Notes: a model not told the origin generated them from the letters alone. 64,000 nucleotides of DNA from Algoriphagus sp. Y33 (GCF_014838715.1 NZ_CP061947.1:2542001-2606000); one strand, 5' to 3'. Shown: positions 19,201 through 27,917, numbered from the stretch's first letter. Numbers and translations: made by a program.

Positions 19201-19817
19201 AACTCCTGCGGAATCAGTAAAAAAGTCATTTCACCTTCACGGATAGTTAGTACTTCGGGATTATAGCCCAAGGCTGAAGCCTTGATTTCCTTGCCTAAGA
19301 GGGATTCATCGATTTCCAGAGACCAGTTGCCATCCGGATCAGCAATGGCGCCTTGGCCGGTTTCGGAGATAAAAACGCTTGCTCCCATTATAGGCTCTTG
19401 GGTCTCTTCATCCAAAATCCTTCCTGAGATTTTGATTTTCACTTCTATCGCTTCTTGGGACTTCCTATCGGTTGGCTTTACAGCTATTGATTCATTGACC
19501 TGCTTAAACCTAAGTCTTGTCTGGGCTGCCACTTCATAAAGCAAGGTTTCCAGGTCTGCATTTCCGGAAAGGGCAATTTGTTTGTTGTGTACCACTTCAG
19601 GATTGAAGTGGAACCTAAATTCAGATTGTTTTTCCACCAGATGAAAGAAGTCCAGAACTGAGGTATTATTTGACTGGATTGTAATTTGTGTCAGATTAAG
19701 ATGTTGCGCATGTGAGCTATTGGCCAAAGCCAGACCACTGAAGCAATAAGTCATCGTGAAGACTACCATGAGGCACTTAGATGTATCCCACATGAGTTGT
19801 AGTAATTTTTTTTTCAT
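16290..19817 (-). CDS. SusC/RagA family TonB-dependent outer-membrane transporter with STN domain
   Basis: About 1175 residues from the ATG at 19817 (MKKKLLQLMW). An upstream ATG 22 codons earlier is not signal-like. After the signal peptide there is an STN domain (LDFFHLVEKQSEFRFHFNPE), then a carboxypeptidase-regulatory-like domain (ISGRILDEETQEPIMGASV), a TonB-dependent plug (VVVGYGQQRKANLTGAVDQV, NVRGTTSIG, VLKDAASASIYGARAAFGV) and a long barrel ending in Phe. The STN domain is how such transporters signal to a FecR anti-sigma factor, and a FecR gene is directly upstream. This is a trans-envelope-regulated import system. Confidence 0.96.
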   Translation of the reverse strand: MKKKLLQLMWDTSKCLMVVFTMTYCFSGLALANSSHAQHLNLTQITIQSNNTSVLDFFHLVEKQSEFRFHFNPEVVHNKQIALSGNADLETLLYEVAAQTRLRFKQVNESIAVKPTDRKSQEAIEVKIKISGRILDEETQEPIMGASVFISETGQGAIADPDGNWSLEIDESLLGKEIKASALGYNPEVLTIREGEMTFLLIPQELAEVVVVGYGQQRKANLTGAVDQVDSEVFENRPISNIAQGLVGAIPNLNIRMLDGKPTQSPSFNVRGTTSIGQQGSALVLIDGVEGDPKMLNPNDIASVTVLKDAASASIYGARAAFGVVLITTKSATAGKTTVTYSSNFSSRSPTAIPDNITESYPWAKGFSDAWSNWNDNGNTPTAINKTLPFSPAYLEEIKRRWEDPSLPRVEVNPSTGEYEYYYSTDWYRELYKDNFFAQDHNLALTGGDKKTTYYVSGRYNGQDGLFRYNTDTYAMYNLRAKGTIQLTPWLQVENNTDFSRMSYHQPLNVGEGSGIWRNMADEGHPLAPLLNPDGSLSFPAAYTVGDYYIGRNAVDNVQRFLKNRFAAKAELFDKKVTLNGNFTFQTNDNSSFQKRVQVPYSRYEGVTGYTGTNTNDLQDRRNTTQYYATNIYANYLNTFKNAHNLGVLLGFNYERSVYENLTTRRNGIVFPDAEDLNLALGQSVFTEGGHEKWAIAGTFFRVNYDYMGRYLLEVNGRYDGSSKFPTDQQWAYFPSGSVGWAISEEQFWKVKPSVLTSLKIRASYGSLGNGNIDPYSFTENFSITQMDRIINGQRPQATEMPGVVPQGLTWETSTTADIGLDFASVNNKLQFTADWYRRWTTDMFTVGPTLPAIYGTTVPKGNYADLETTGWEATVTWNDDFILAEKPFNYTVRLAMSDYKAYITKYNNPDKNLTDYYEGQRIGEIWGYQVEGLFRSEEEILNSPSQSNIRNTNTRKNYVGDLKFKNLDGDEIIHHGSNRVGDSGDKSVIGNSEPRYTYGINLNAEWNGFFIGAFFQGVLKQDWYPSGESRFWGQYNRPYNQYPSWHEDNMFREELGNFDAYLPRLVGYVALGDDRALSTPNDRYMQNVAYIRLRNIQLGYTLPQHLTSKIKANDVKIYLSAENLWTWSSLYKWTKDTDVTSIYGSDRDLSGGTSGDGYNYPMLKAISAGLTVNF

Positions 19818-19907
19818 AATTTTGATAACTAAATAAAGGTTGAGACTTGGAGGTGCCGCATCGCCAAAATTGTACACCATCAAGTCAGTTAATTCATTCG
19901 ATCTTTG

Positions 19908-19934
19908 ATCCGGTGATTTCTGAAATCACCGGAT
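19908..19934. terminator. strong hairpin between FecR and SusC
   Basis: ATCCGGTGATTT and AAATCACCGGAT are perfect 12-base arms with a three-base loop, directly after the FecR stop. The T run is on the plus-strand side. On the minus strand it would act as an intercistronic stem or partial terminator separating the regulator genes from the transport genes. Confidence 0.5.
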
Positions 19935-19937
19935 TTT

Positions 19938-20903
19938 TTATTCGCAGGGATTTACATGGATTGTCACATGGGCATCATTTATTTTATAGGTTAGGTTTAG
20001 CGCGTAGCTGAGGGTTTCCAGAATTTGCTCCAGACTTGCCTGTCGAAATTCTCCACTATAATGACAGTTTACCGCATTCCCCTCTACTTCGACAGTTACA
20101 TCATACCATATTTTCAAAGTGGAAAGGATCACTTCAATATCCGCATTATCAAAGCTGATTTTGCCAAGTCTCCAACCGGGAAGCTCGGCCATGTCAAATA
20201 GTTCCGTCTCACTGAGACCTGCCTGAGCTGTCCAGCTGATTTTTTCACCCTTAAGCAAAATGGCAGAATCCGGAATGGAGTGCTGATTATAAAATTTCAC
20301 CCTTCCTGAATAAACAGATAGTTCTACGCTGGATTGGTTGTAAGATTTGAGGTTAAAGGATGTACCCAGGACTTCTGTGGCTACGTCCCCGGTCATAATC
20401 ATAAAAGGTGATTTAGGATTGCGGATGACTTCAAAAAAAGCTTCTCCTGATAAATTGACCCTACGATTAGCAGGAAAGTCTTCGGCATATTCCAGTTTAG
20501 AGCCTGTACTTAGCCATACTTTACTACCATCAGGTAGCAGAAAAGCAGATACGTTTCCGATGTCATTGGCATATACTCCAGCCGCCGGTTTTGCTTTCTC
20601 TGTAGACTTAGGCAGTTGAGTAAAAAGCCCATAGCCAGCTCCACATATTATAAAAAGGATGGCCGCCCTCCATATCCAGTTACCAAAAACTACCTTCTTC
20701 TCATTGCTATTCTTTACTTTGAAAGCATGAATCTCACCATGGATCTTTTCCCAAGCCTGTGATTTAAGCTGTTTGCTGTTTATAGGTTGGGTTACTTCCC
20801 CGTCTAGAGAGTTGTACCATTGATTCAATTCCTCAAGCGGGGAACTGTACTCTTTTTTACTAAAAAGCTTCCTTAACAGGACTTTAATTTGTTGTGAATT
20901 CAT
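19938..20903 (-). CDS. FecR-family anti-sigma factor
   Basis: 321 residues. The cytoplasmic N-terminal part is followed by one membrane span at about 76-95 (WIWRAAILFIICGAGYG), a FecR domain (FLLPDGSKVWLSTGSKLEYAEDF, GEAFFEV, TEVLGTSFNLKSY) and a C-terminal DUF4974-type domain (ISFDNADIEVILSTLKIWYDV). FecR proteins sit in the inner membrane, contact the STN domain of the transporter and hold or activate the cognate ECF sigma factor. The sigma gene lies 110 bp upstream. Confidence 0.95.
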   Translation of the reverse strand: MNSQQIKVLLRKLFSKKEYSSPLEELNQWYNSLDGEVTQPINSKQLKSQAWEKIHGEIHAFKVKNSNEKKVVFGNWIWRAAILFIICGAGYGLFTQLPKSTEKAKPAAGVYANDIGNVSAFLLPDGSKVWLSTGSKLEYAEDFPANRRVNLSGEAFFEVIRNPKSPFMIMTGDVATEVLGTSFNLKSYNQSSVELSVYSGRVKFYNQHSIPDSAILLKGEKISWTAQAGLSETELFDMAELPGWRLGKISFDNADIEVILSTLKIWYDVTVEVEGNAVNCHYSGEFRQASLEQILETLSYALNLTYKINDAHVTIHVNPCE

Positions 20904-21012
20904 ATACTGTCTCTTCCTACTTAAGAGACCTGATCCACTGCTTTCATCTAGTCAAAATCCATTATTGAATCATGAATAAAAAATTCTGTTTGGTAACAAA
21001 ACGATAACCGTG

Positions 21013-21600
21013 CTAAGCAGAGACCAAAGTGAGGAAGGCCAGGGCCAACAACTTATTTTCTAGCTGGGCATGGAGTTTTGAACTGGCCTGACTTAGATGA
21101 TTTCTGACGGTGGACTCCGCTATACAGTAGGTTTCGGCCAATTCTTTTACAGTCTTATTTTCAAATCTATTCTGGATAAAAATCTGTTGGCTTCTTACTG
21201 GCAACTCATCTATCTTATCCATTAAAAAAGTATAGAGTTCATTGAATTCCATAATCTTAAAACCGTCAATTATGTCGGTGTGGGAAGTATTAAGCTGTGA
21301 AGAATCCATCTCATCAAAAATTATTTTCTCTTGATCTATCCATTTAAAAAACTGATACTTAAGCATGGTAATCAGGTAGCTTTGTAGATTTTGTATTTCG
21401 CCAATGCGCTTTCTGTATTTCCAGAAATTGATAAACGTCTCCTGGGCCAAGTCCATAGCCAAATCCCGGGATTTGGTTTTTTTGAGAGCATGAAGAAAAA
21501 GCAAATCCCAGTACGAATCAAAGAGCAGCTTGAAGGAAGCATCATCGTCCTCCTCTTGGATTTTGCGGAGGAGCACCTGTTCGTTTAGTATCGCTTTCAT
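21013..21600 (-). CDS. ECF RNA polymerase sigma-70 factor
   Basis: 195 residues. Region 2 is visible at about 24-75 (LFDSYWDLLFLHALKKT, DLAQETFINFWKYR), and region 4 at about 125-185 (LPVRSQQIFIQNRFENKTVKELAETYCIAESTVRNHLSQA). It is of the FecI-like type used by SusC/SusD loci. Its partner FecR gene follows. It probably drives transcription of the SusC/SusD/EEP genes when substrate is sensed. Confidence 0.95.
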   Translation of the reverse strand: MKAILNEQVLLRKIQEEDDDASFKLLFDSYWDLLFLHALKKTKSRDLAMDLAQETFINFWKYRKRIGEIQNLQSYLITMLKYQFFKWIDQEKIIFDEMDSSQLNTSHTDIIDGFKIMEFNELYTFLMDKIDELPVRSQQIFIQNRFENKTVKELAETYCIAESTVRNHLSQASSKLHAQLENKLLALAFLTLVSA

Positions 21601-21779
21601 GCATAGTTATTTGTAGTAAAGTTACATGAGGAAGCAGCGCGCCAAGCACTATTTGGTGTTAAGAATAGATTATGATTGGACAGCGCTACTGATTCCATTT
21701 CAAAAGTACCTCCCCGGAGACAGGATTTTTTGGCATCCCATCGCGTCCTAAACAATATATTTCTTACTAGTGCCAGTAC

Positions 21780-22260
21780 TCCATTTTATGGGGATACGAG
21801 CGCCACTCCCCCTTCAGCACCTATATTGTCATAGAAAACGATCCTTGTCAAAGGGGGCATGGGGGATTTTGTAGATGTGGCTTGTTTTGGAAAAGAGTGC
21901 GTAGTCCGAGGATCAGCGCTAAGTTCATACAGGTCAATGAAAATCCAGCTTCAACTCCTCTATTGGCCAATATCGATAAAGTTGAGGTGTTTTCTCTTCG
22001 TCCTTTTGCCTTGACGCAATGGGGATCGAGCGTGAATAAAATGTCCGGTAGGGCTGAGCGTAAATGATTAGTCCAGTGGACTAATCTAGCGAAGAGCCAG
22101 AATGCAGGGAGGAGCGAGAGGCCAGGTTGTGGGCAGGCAAAAGTCAAGACGCTTCCTCCCCTGCACGCTGGCCCAAGCCGTTAAAAATAAACCAAGGTGC
22201 TAAAAACATGAATTCTCTTGTGTAGGCAGTAGAGGCGAAAGCTCAAGTAAGCACTATGCT
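21780..22260. repeat. partial, divergent first copy of the 750-bp satellite
   Basis: The tract from about 21795 (actcccccttcagcacc) to 21945 matches the start of the later units, and the end from about 22190 matches their ends. The middle (21950-22170) is different sequence. No gene is supported in it; the small open frames have no recognisable content. Confidence 0.65.
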
Positions 22261-24570
22261 GCCGTTCGTGTCGTGACGAACGGCAATACTAATTCTGTCA
22301 GAAGTCCGGAAACGAGCGCAACTCCCCCTTCAGTACCTATATTGTCATAGAAAACGATCCTTGTCAAAGGGGGCAAGGGGGATTTTGTAGATGTGGCTTG
22401 TTTTGGAAAAGAGTGCGTAGTCCGAGGATCAGCGCTAAGTTCATATAGGTCAACGGAAAGTCTGGCTTGACTTCCCTATTGACCTGTTTCGATGGCGTTA
22501 ATGTATTTTTCTTCGATACTTTTGAAGAGCAAAAGTATCCAAAACTCCTCGCCCGAGGCTATGTTTCAAATCGGTTAAAAAATCAAGAAATTCAAAAGAT
22601 TGATGACCGATTTGATTTTTGAGACTTCTCGCTGCCTAAAAATAGGCGGATCTCGCTCCAAAGTCGCGAGCTAGCCAATTTTCATACGTTTATAATTGTT
22701 TTTTTAGGACCACCCCGATTAGTCGGGACAGGTTATAGAATCTCGCAAGATGATAATTATTCCAGAAGATAATGATTCATCCACGCTCGATTTCTTCACG
22801 GCTTCCCCACCCTACAGCCTGGCCCAAGCCTAAATTCTTTCACCGAAAGAATTTTCGACGGCTTGTCCCCCAAAAACCACATATTCCCGAATCGCTTCGT
22901 TTCTCGGGACAGGCTCCCAAGGGCATCCCCACACACTAAACCAAGGTGCTGAATCTGGGCTGTCTTGTGTAGGCAGTAGAGGCGAAAGCTCAAGTAAGCA
23001 CTATGCTGCCGTTCGTGTCGTCACGAACGGCAATACTAATTCTGACCAGCAGTCCGGAAACGAGCGCAACTCCCCCTCCAGCACCTATATTGTCATAGAA
23101 AACTATCCTTGTCAAAGGGGGCAAGGGGGATTTTGTAGATTTGGCTTGTTTCGGAAAAGAGGGTGTAGCCCGAGGAGTAGTGCTAAGTTCATATAGGTCA
23201 ATGGAAAGTCTAGCTTAACTGCCCTATTGACCTGTTTCGATGGCGTTAATGTATTTTTCTTCGATACTTTTGAAGAGCAAAAGTATCCAAAACTCCTCGC
23301 CCGAGGCTATGTTTCAAATCGGTTAAAAAATCAAGAAATTCAAAAGATTGATGACCGATTTGATTTTTGGAACTTCTCGCTGCCTAAAAATAGGCGGATC
23401 TCGCTCCAAAGTCGCGAGCTAGCCAATTTTCATACGTTTATAATTGTTTTTTTAGGACCACCCCGATTAGTCGGGACAGGTTATAGAATCTCGCAAGATG
23501 ATAATTATTCCAGAAGATAATGATTCATCCACGCTCGATTTCTTCACGGCTTCCCCACCCTACAGCCTGGCCCAAGCCTAAATTCTTTCACCGAAAGAAT
23601 TTTCGACGGCTTGTCCCCCAAAAACCACATATTCCCGAATCGCTTCGTTTCTCGGGGCAGGCTCCCAAGGGCATCCCCACACACTAAACCAAGGTGCTGA
23701 ATCTGGGCTGTCTTGTGTAGGCAGTAGAGGCGAAAGCTCAAGTAAGCACTATGCTGCCGTTCGTGTCGTCACGAACGGCAATACTAATTCTGACCAGCAG
23801 TCCGGAAACGAGCGCAACTCCCCCTTCAGCACCTATATTGTCATAGAAAACGATCCTTGTCAAAGGGGGCTCGGGGGATTTTGTAGATTTGGCTTGTTTG
23901 GGAAACGAGCGTGTAGTCCTAAGAGTAGCACTTAAATCATATTGGTCAATGGAAAGTCTGGCTTGACTTCCCTATTGACCTGTTTCGATGGCGTTAATGT
24001 ATTTTTCTTCGATACTTTTGAGGCCAAAAGTATCAAGGGAAAAGCCAACCCACTGCCTGGCCCAGTCCTAAAATCTTTCACTGAAAGATTTCTCCACTGA
24101 CTGTCCTGCCCGAGGCTATGCTTCAAATCGGTTAAAAAATCATGGAATTTTAACGGTTGATGACCGATTTGATTTTTGAGACTTCTCGCTGCCTAAAAAT
24201 AGGCGGATCTCGCTCCAAAGTCGCGAGCTAGCCAATTTTCATACGTTTATAATTGTTTTTTTAGGACCACCCCGATTAATCGGGACAGGTTATAGAATCT
24301 CGCAAGATGATAATTATTCCAGAAGATAATGATTCATCCACGCTCGATTTCTTCACGGCTTCCCCACCCTACAGCCTGGCCCAAGCCTAAATTCTTTCAC
24401 CGAAAGAATTTTCGACGGCTTGTCCCCCAAAAACCGCATATCCTAAGGGCACCCCAAAACACTAAACATAGCTGTTAAATCTGAGCTGTCTTGTGAAGGT
24501 AGTAGATACGGAAGCTAAAGTAAGCATCTCGCCGCCGTTCGTGTCGTCACGAACGGCTTAAGTTAGTTGG
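22261..24570. repeat. three tandem non-coding units of about 750 bp
   Basis: The hairpin GCCGTTCGTG-N4-CACGAACGGC occurs at 22261, 23008, 23756 and 24534, giving periods of 747, 748 and 778 bp. The first two units are almost identical over their whole length, including AT-rich and GC-rich parts. The third carries an internal replacement around 24020-24110. Each unit contains a copy of the leader-like block (near 22686-22793, 23434-23541 and 24240-24350) and several smaller stems. A 65-codon open frame appears in the first two units but lacks a third intact copy, a ribosome site and any domain. The block looks like non-coding satellite DNA downstream of the sigma-factor promoter region. Confidence 0.85.
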
Positions 24571-24600
24571 GAAGAGCAGTCTGAAGACTGCATTGATTTA

Positions 24601-24652
24601 GGTCCAGGTCAGGAGACTTGGACCAGATATGTTGGTTCTCCTGACTTGGACC
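24601..24652. repeat. 16-base inverted repeat, GGTCCAGGTCAGGAGA type
   Basis: Arms at 24601-24616 and 24637-24652 match at 15 of 16 positions. The word GACTTGGACCAG also occurs twice as a direct repeat. It marks the right edge of the satellite. Confidence 0.55.
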
Positions 24653-24741
24653 AGTAGAGTCACGAACAGCTAGCTCTAGTTTGGAAGGAACTATAAGACT
24701 ATTGTTTTCTTTTGCGGTTAAAAACCCAAAACCCCAACCAT

Positions 24742-24772
24742 AAAAAACCGGAGAGAATATCCCTCCGGCTTT
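24742..24772 (-). terminator. terminator of the 24.8-26.8 kb cassette
   Basis: On the minus strand, CCGGAGGG and its partner CTCCGG pair and are followed by six T, 33 bp after the stop of the 79-residue gene. Confidence 0.8.
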
Positions 24773-24805
24773 AAAGACACGATAAATCTACTTTAAGCTA
24801 GCCCT

Positions 24806-25045
24806 TTAATTCAGCTGCAATTCCCCGGGACTGTCATCGACGGCCAACTGGGAGATGCTGATCAGTACCGTACCCGCAGTCACCACATAACCTGCATAGG
24901 TCAGCAGTACCGCCGGCACAACGCCGGGTGCCGTTAGCACGGCGGTTCCCACTGCGGTAATGAGCAATCCCGCCTTCTTCAGCTTCCGGAAGAATGGCGG
25001 TGTGGGCGAGGTCGCCCGGGTTGTTATTTCTGTGAGTATGTTCAT
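24806..25045 (-). CDS. small membrane protein, last gene of the DUF5675 cassette
   Basis: 79 residues. Two hydrophobic segments lie at about 25-45 and 46-66 (LLITAVGTAVLTAPGVVPAV, TYAGYVVTAGTVLISISQLA) after a basic N-terminus with RKLKKAG. It has a clear terminator behind it. It resembles small holin-like or phage-derived membrane peptides in layout only; no family is recognised. It sits 320 bp after the next gene upstream, separated by repeats. Confidence 0.65.
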   Translation of the reverse strand: MNILTEITTRATSPTPPFFRKLKKAGLLITAVGTAVLTAPGVVPAVLLTYAGYVVTAGTVLISISQLAVDDSPGELQLN

Positions 25046-25092
25046 TTTGGTAATGGTTAAAGTTTTAAAGGTTAAAGGTTATGGAGACAGAA

Positions 25093-25337
25093 GAACGAAG
25101 CAGTCCCGTTGTGTGATGCTTGTTCGGGATTGCCGCGTCGGCCTGTGGCCTTCTCGCAATGACGTAAAACGTTATGGAGACGGAAGACGGATGTGAGTAC
25201 CGTCATTCCCGAATTACTCGGGACACGTGCGAGGAGGTACAGCCTGTCCCGATTCATCGGGAACGAAGCAATCCTCTTGCGTGATCCTTCCTCGGGATTG
25301 CCGCGTCGGCCTGTGGCCTTCTCGCAATGACGTAAAA
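25093..25337. repeat. two copies of a palindromic intergenic repeat (CGTCATT / CGCAATGACG type)
   Basis: In the 321-bp gap 25046-25366, a tract with gaacgaagca and tcgggattgccgcgtcgg, ending tctcgcaatgacgtaaaa, occurs at 25093-25170 and again at 25261-25337. Between them lie cgtcattccc and a short stem (cctgtcccgattcatcggg). A related repeat lies at 38043-38172. Nothing else is seen in the gap. Confidence 0.7.
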
Positions 25338-25366
25338 AGACAGAAGAAGGAAGTGGCTGTCGGCCT

Positions 25367-25588
25367 TTAGTCTCCTCTATCCTTCGGCGGGCTGCGCCCC
25401 CGCTGCATCATCGTCTTCATCAACCCCTGCTCTGCTTCCAGCCTGACCACGGATTCTTTCAGCCTGACAAGGTCTGTACCCAGCTGCCTGAGATCCTGAA
25501 TAAGGAGTTTTAGGAAGTACGCGATCACCGACAGCAGCAGCATGGTCACCGCCCCGGCCAAACTCAGCAGCAGCTCCGCTCCAGACAT
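25367..25588 (-). CDS. small single-span membrane protein with coiled coil
   Basis: 73 residues from the ATG at 25588 (MSGAELLLSLAG). A longer reading from 25654 would lie almost entirely inside the upstream gene. One membrane span (VTMLLLSVIAYFLKLLI) is followed by an amphipathic coiled coil (QDLRQLGTDLVRLKESVVRLEAEQGLM) and a basic tail. This is the layout of spanin- or holin-like accessory peptides, but no family is assigned. It overlaps the DUF5675-like gene by 25 bp, so translation is probably coupled. Confidence 0.7.
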   Translation of the reverse strand: MSGAELLLSLAGAVTMLLLSVIAYFLKLLIQDLRQLGTDLVRLKESVVRLEAEQGLMKTMMQRGRSPPKDRGD

Positions 25589-26058
25589 GATTCCAACAGG
25601 TAAGGGATTTCTTCCGAAACGATCTGAAGCTCTACCACTTCCCCCCGCTCCCATTCCCGCTCCAGCCTTCCCAGCAATTTGAGAAAAGCCAGTTTGGTAA
25701 AGACGGGTTTGCCGTCCGAGCCATAGCCTGTCACGGGATATATAGCATCGGATTCAAGCGGGCGGCCCCAGGGATAGGAAGCTATTTTGCCCCTGCCTCC
25801 AATGCCGATTTCCCAGCCTTTTTCCTCCGAATGGATAGGTTCAAGCTCATACACGCCTTCCTTCAGGTTACTTTTCGGTCTGTGAAGACACAGACCGAGG
25901 CTGTGTTCCAGTTCATAGACTCCTTCCTCCAGACAAGTGATCTCTTTTCCAAAGCAGGCCTTGGGAGGCTCACGGGTAAAGCAAAGCTGCTTCTGCCCGA
26001 GAAATAATCTCCCAAGGGTAATTGTTGCTTTGTACCTGCGGTGAAGTACCAGTCTCAT
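25564..26058 (-). CDS. DUF5675-like protein
   Basis: 164 residues. The N-terminus (MRLVLHRRYKATITLGRLFLGQKQLCFTREPPK) fits the DUF5675 pattern of a short beta start, a TLG motif and a Cys-containing strand before a Thr/Arg-Glu segment. The later GIGGRGKIASYPWGRPLESDAIYPVTGYG region, with a final partly helical tail, suits a small peptidoglycan- or phage-associated fold. DUF5675 genes often occur in phage-derived cassettes. It starts 2 bp after the upstream gene and overlaps the downstream one. Confidence 0.75.
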   Translation of the reverse strand: MRLVLHRRYKATITLGRLFLGQKQLCFTREPPKACFGKEITCLEEGVYELEHSLGLCLHRPKSNLKEGVYELEPIHSEEKGWEIGIGGRGKIASYPWGRPLESDAIYPVTGYGSDGKPVFTKLAFLKLLGRLEREWERGEVVELQIVSEEIPYLLESCLERSCC

Positions 26059-26059
26059 C

Positions 26060-26806
26060 CTAGACCTGTTCCAGTCCCACGATCTTGGCGGCGTTGTGTG
26101 CTCCGTTGTTGATGGAGTACTCGCTGCCGTTTACCGTCTGGATGAATTCCACACTCAGCACAAAGGCTCTGTGTGTACCCGGAAGCAATGCCTTGTCCAC
26201 TGACAGGCTGATTGCCGCTGCGGGATCGATCACCGGCAGCAGACCGGATACCACGGTCTGCACGGATCTTCCCCCCGTGGCGAAATCCAGTCCCACTCCC
26301 GTGGCAGTGATCCGCAGATGGGTGGCTCCCTTCGGCAACGCCACAAAGTCCCGGGGCACAAATGCCGGGATGCTTACCCCCCAGGATGCAGGGGAATCCG
26401 TGTATCCGATTTCCAGAAAGAGCGTGCTGCCCAGGGAACTTGACGCATTCAGCTCCATATCTCCCATCAGGTTCCAGTCACCCGCCCGCACCATGCGTTC
26501 GCCGCGGTTGTTTACCAGATCGGACTGAAGGACTTTCATCATCACCTGCGTGATTCTCAGGTTCAGCCTGCGGTCTCCGATCTTGGCGATCACCGGACGC
26601 AGCGCATCACGGAAGAGCTTGGCCGAGGAGGCATTGTCTGCGAACTCCTTCAGGTTCTCACGGGTGCGGGCAAAGCGTGCATCGTTCATGATGCGGTTTT
26701 TGCTCACTCCCCCTTTCTCACGGGCCAGATACCCGTCTTGGGTCTTGTAGAAAGACAGTCTTCCCACCTTCCCGTTCAGTGTAATTACTCCTGTTTGTTT
26801 TGCCAT
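26060..26806 (-). CDS. DUF6266-like hypothetical protein A
   Basis: 248 residues, no signal peptide. The N-terminus (TGVITLNGKVGRLSFYKTQDGYLAREKGG) shares its layout with the gene at 27033: a short beta-hairpin GK(V)G motif, an aromatic stretch, then a basic helix. The middle is helical (FRDALRPVIAKIGDRRLNLRITQVMMKVLQ) and the C-terminal half is beta-rich, with repeated LSV and FVLSVEFIQ strands. It is the first gene of the cassette with the DUF5675 gene. The function is unknown; a role as a structural or tail-like protein of a domesticated phage module is only a guess. Confidence 0.75.
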   Translation of the reverse strand: MAKQTGVITLNGKVGRLSFYKTQDGYLAREKGGVSKNRIMNDARFARTRENLKEFADNASSAKLFRDALRPVIAKIGDRRLNLRITQVMMKVLQSDLVNNRGERMVRAGDWNLMGDMELNASSSLGSTLFLEIGYTDSPASWGVSIPAFVPRDFVALPKGATHLRITATGVGLDFATGGRSVQTVVSGLLPVIDPAAAISLSVDKALLPGTHRAFVLSVEFIQTVNGSEYSINNGAHNAAKIVGLEQV

Positions 26807-26938
26807 ATGTATATGGGGTTTAGGTTAAACATGAACCCAAATTGACTCATACCATACTGGCTTTCAATTGAATGTGCAGTCTAGTACGCAATCTGCTATA
26901 CCTTCAGGATTTAGCAGTTTAATTGATGATATAGAGCC

Positions 26939-26966
26939 AAAAAAAATCCCGGAATAACCGGGATTG
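26939..26966 (-). terminator. terminator after the 27033-27680 gene
   Basis: AATCCCGG and CCGGGATT pair around a short AT-rich loop, followed on the minus strand by eight T. It lies about 70 bp after the stop of the 215-residue gene. Confidence 0.8.
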
Positions 26967-27032
26967 AACTTCATCAAAAACAAATGGGGGCAGAGTACTT
27001 TTCTATAAGTTGAGATAAAAAAGCGCTATCTA

Positions 27033-27680
27033 TTATTCCAGCTTACCCAGACAAATTGAATCAGAAAACATTCTGGTTTTATTCTTTTTCAGTCTATAAA
27101 AAGAAACGTACACATATGCTCCGACTGAATTAATATTCGGGTTTAAGGTAAACTGCAGCAGACCTCTTTTTCTATATACCCCCTCATCTATCAATTGGTA
27201 TCTCTTGCTAAGTGGATGATAAATCAACACCCAGCAAAGATCTGAATGCCGTGCCCTTCCCAGTTCTTCGGCAATCCAAGAGATGGAATAGGTTCCTTCT
27301 TCCTCCTGCATCAGACCCAGCTCTGAGGATAGATCCAGGTCTCCGGCGCATACTTTGACTTTTTCAGGATAGAGCCGTGGCATCCCATCTACATTTTCCA
27401 CCGCGTGCTTCAATGCCCAAGACATTGCCAGGTGTATGCCTCTTTTCCCTCCCGAGGTAAATCGCTCATAGCCTATGGCCAAAACAGATTCAATGGGAAG
27501 CAGAAACTGCTGTACCTCCACAAAGGCTCTGTTTGAGTAAAGCTGTAACTTAGAGGGTTTATATTCAGCAGACCTTGTAGCCTTTTGCTTTATAAAAGTC
27601 TTACCCTTCTGTTTGTATAAAACAAGATTGCCGACCTTTCCGGTGATTCCGCTTAGAAGTGAATCCGTTACTTTCCCCAT
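27033..27680 (-). CDS. DUF6266-like hypothetical protein B
   Basis: 215 residues. The N-terminus (SLLSGITGKVGNLVLYKQKGKTFIKQKATRS) fits the DUF6266-like start, and the helix YSNRAFVEVQQFLLPIESVLAIGYE resembles the same region of the neighbour at 26060. The C-terminal half is beta-rich. It has its own terminator, so it is probably a separate transcription unit. The function is unknown. Confidence 0.75.
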   Translation of the reverse strand: MGKVTDSLLSGITGKVGNLVLYKQKGKTFIKQKATRSAEYKPSKLQLYSNRAFVEVQQFLLPIESVLAIGYERFTSGGKRGIHLAMSWALKHAVENVDGMPRLYPEKVKVCAGDLDLSSELGLMQEEEGTYSISWIAEELGRARHSDLCWVLIYHPLSKRYQLIDEGVYRKRGLLQFTLNPNINSVGAYVYVSFYRLKKNKTRMFSDSICLGKLE

Positions 27681-27779
27681 TGTAGCAGTTAGTTAAGTTG
27701 ATAGTATGTGAATGTTTTCGACAGTCCCGTAGATGTTTTGTTGCTACTCCCATTCTGCTCCCTAAAACCTCCCTAGATC

Positions 27780-27835
27780 ACAGGGAGAATCAAGGGAACT
27801 ACAAGGGAGGATTAAGGGAGAATCAAGGGAGAAAG
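27780..27835. repeat. short purine-rich direct repeats (aagggagaatcaaggga)
   Basis: Five closely spaced AAGGGA or CAGGGA words lie upstream of the gene at 27033. They could be polymerase-slippage products or a binding array. Nothing else is seen between 27681 and 27917. Confidence 0.5.
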
Positions 27836-27917
27836 TACACCTATGACTACCGGTATCACTTTCTTCTCCTTTACTATGATTGGGAGAATACTATTGATTG
27901 AATAAAGGCAGGACCTT

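Noticed and set aside
22796..23741. Two nearly identical 65-codon minus-strand frames (22796-22993 and 23544-23741)
   Set aside because: They are parts of the 750-bp satellite; the third unit lacks an intact copy, and there is no ribosome site or domain.
27698..27901. 67-codon plus-strand frame
   Set aside because: It covers the purine-rich repeats and has low-complexity composition.
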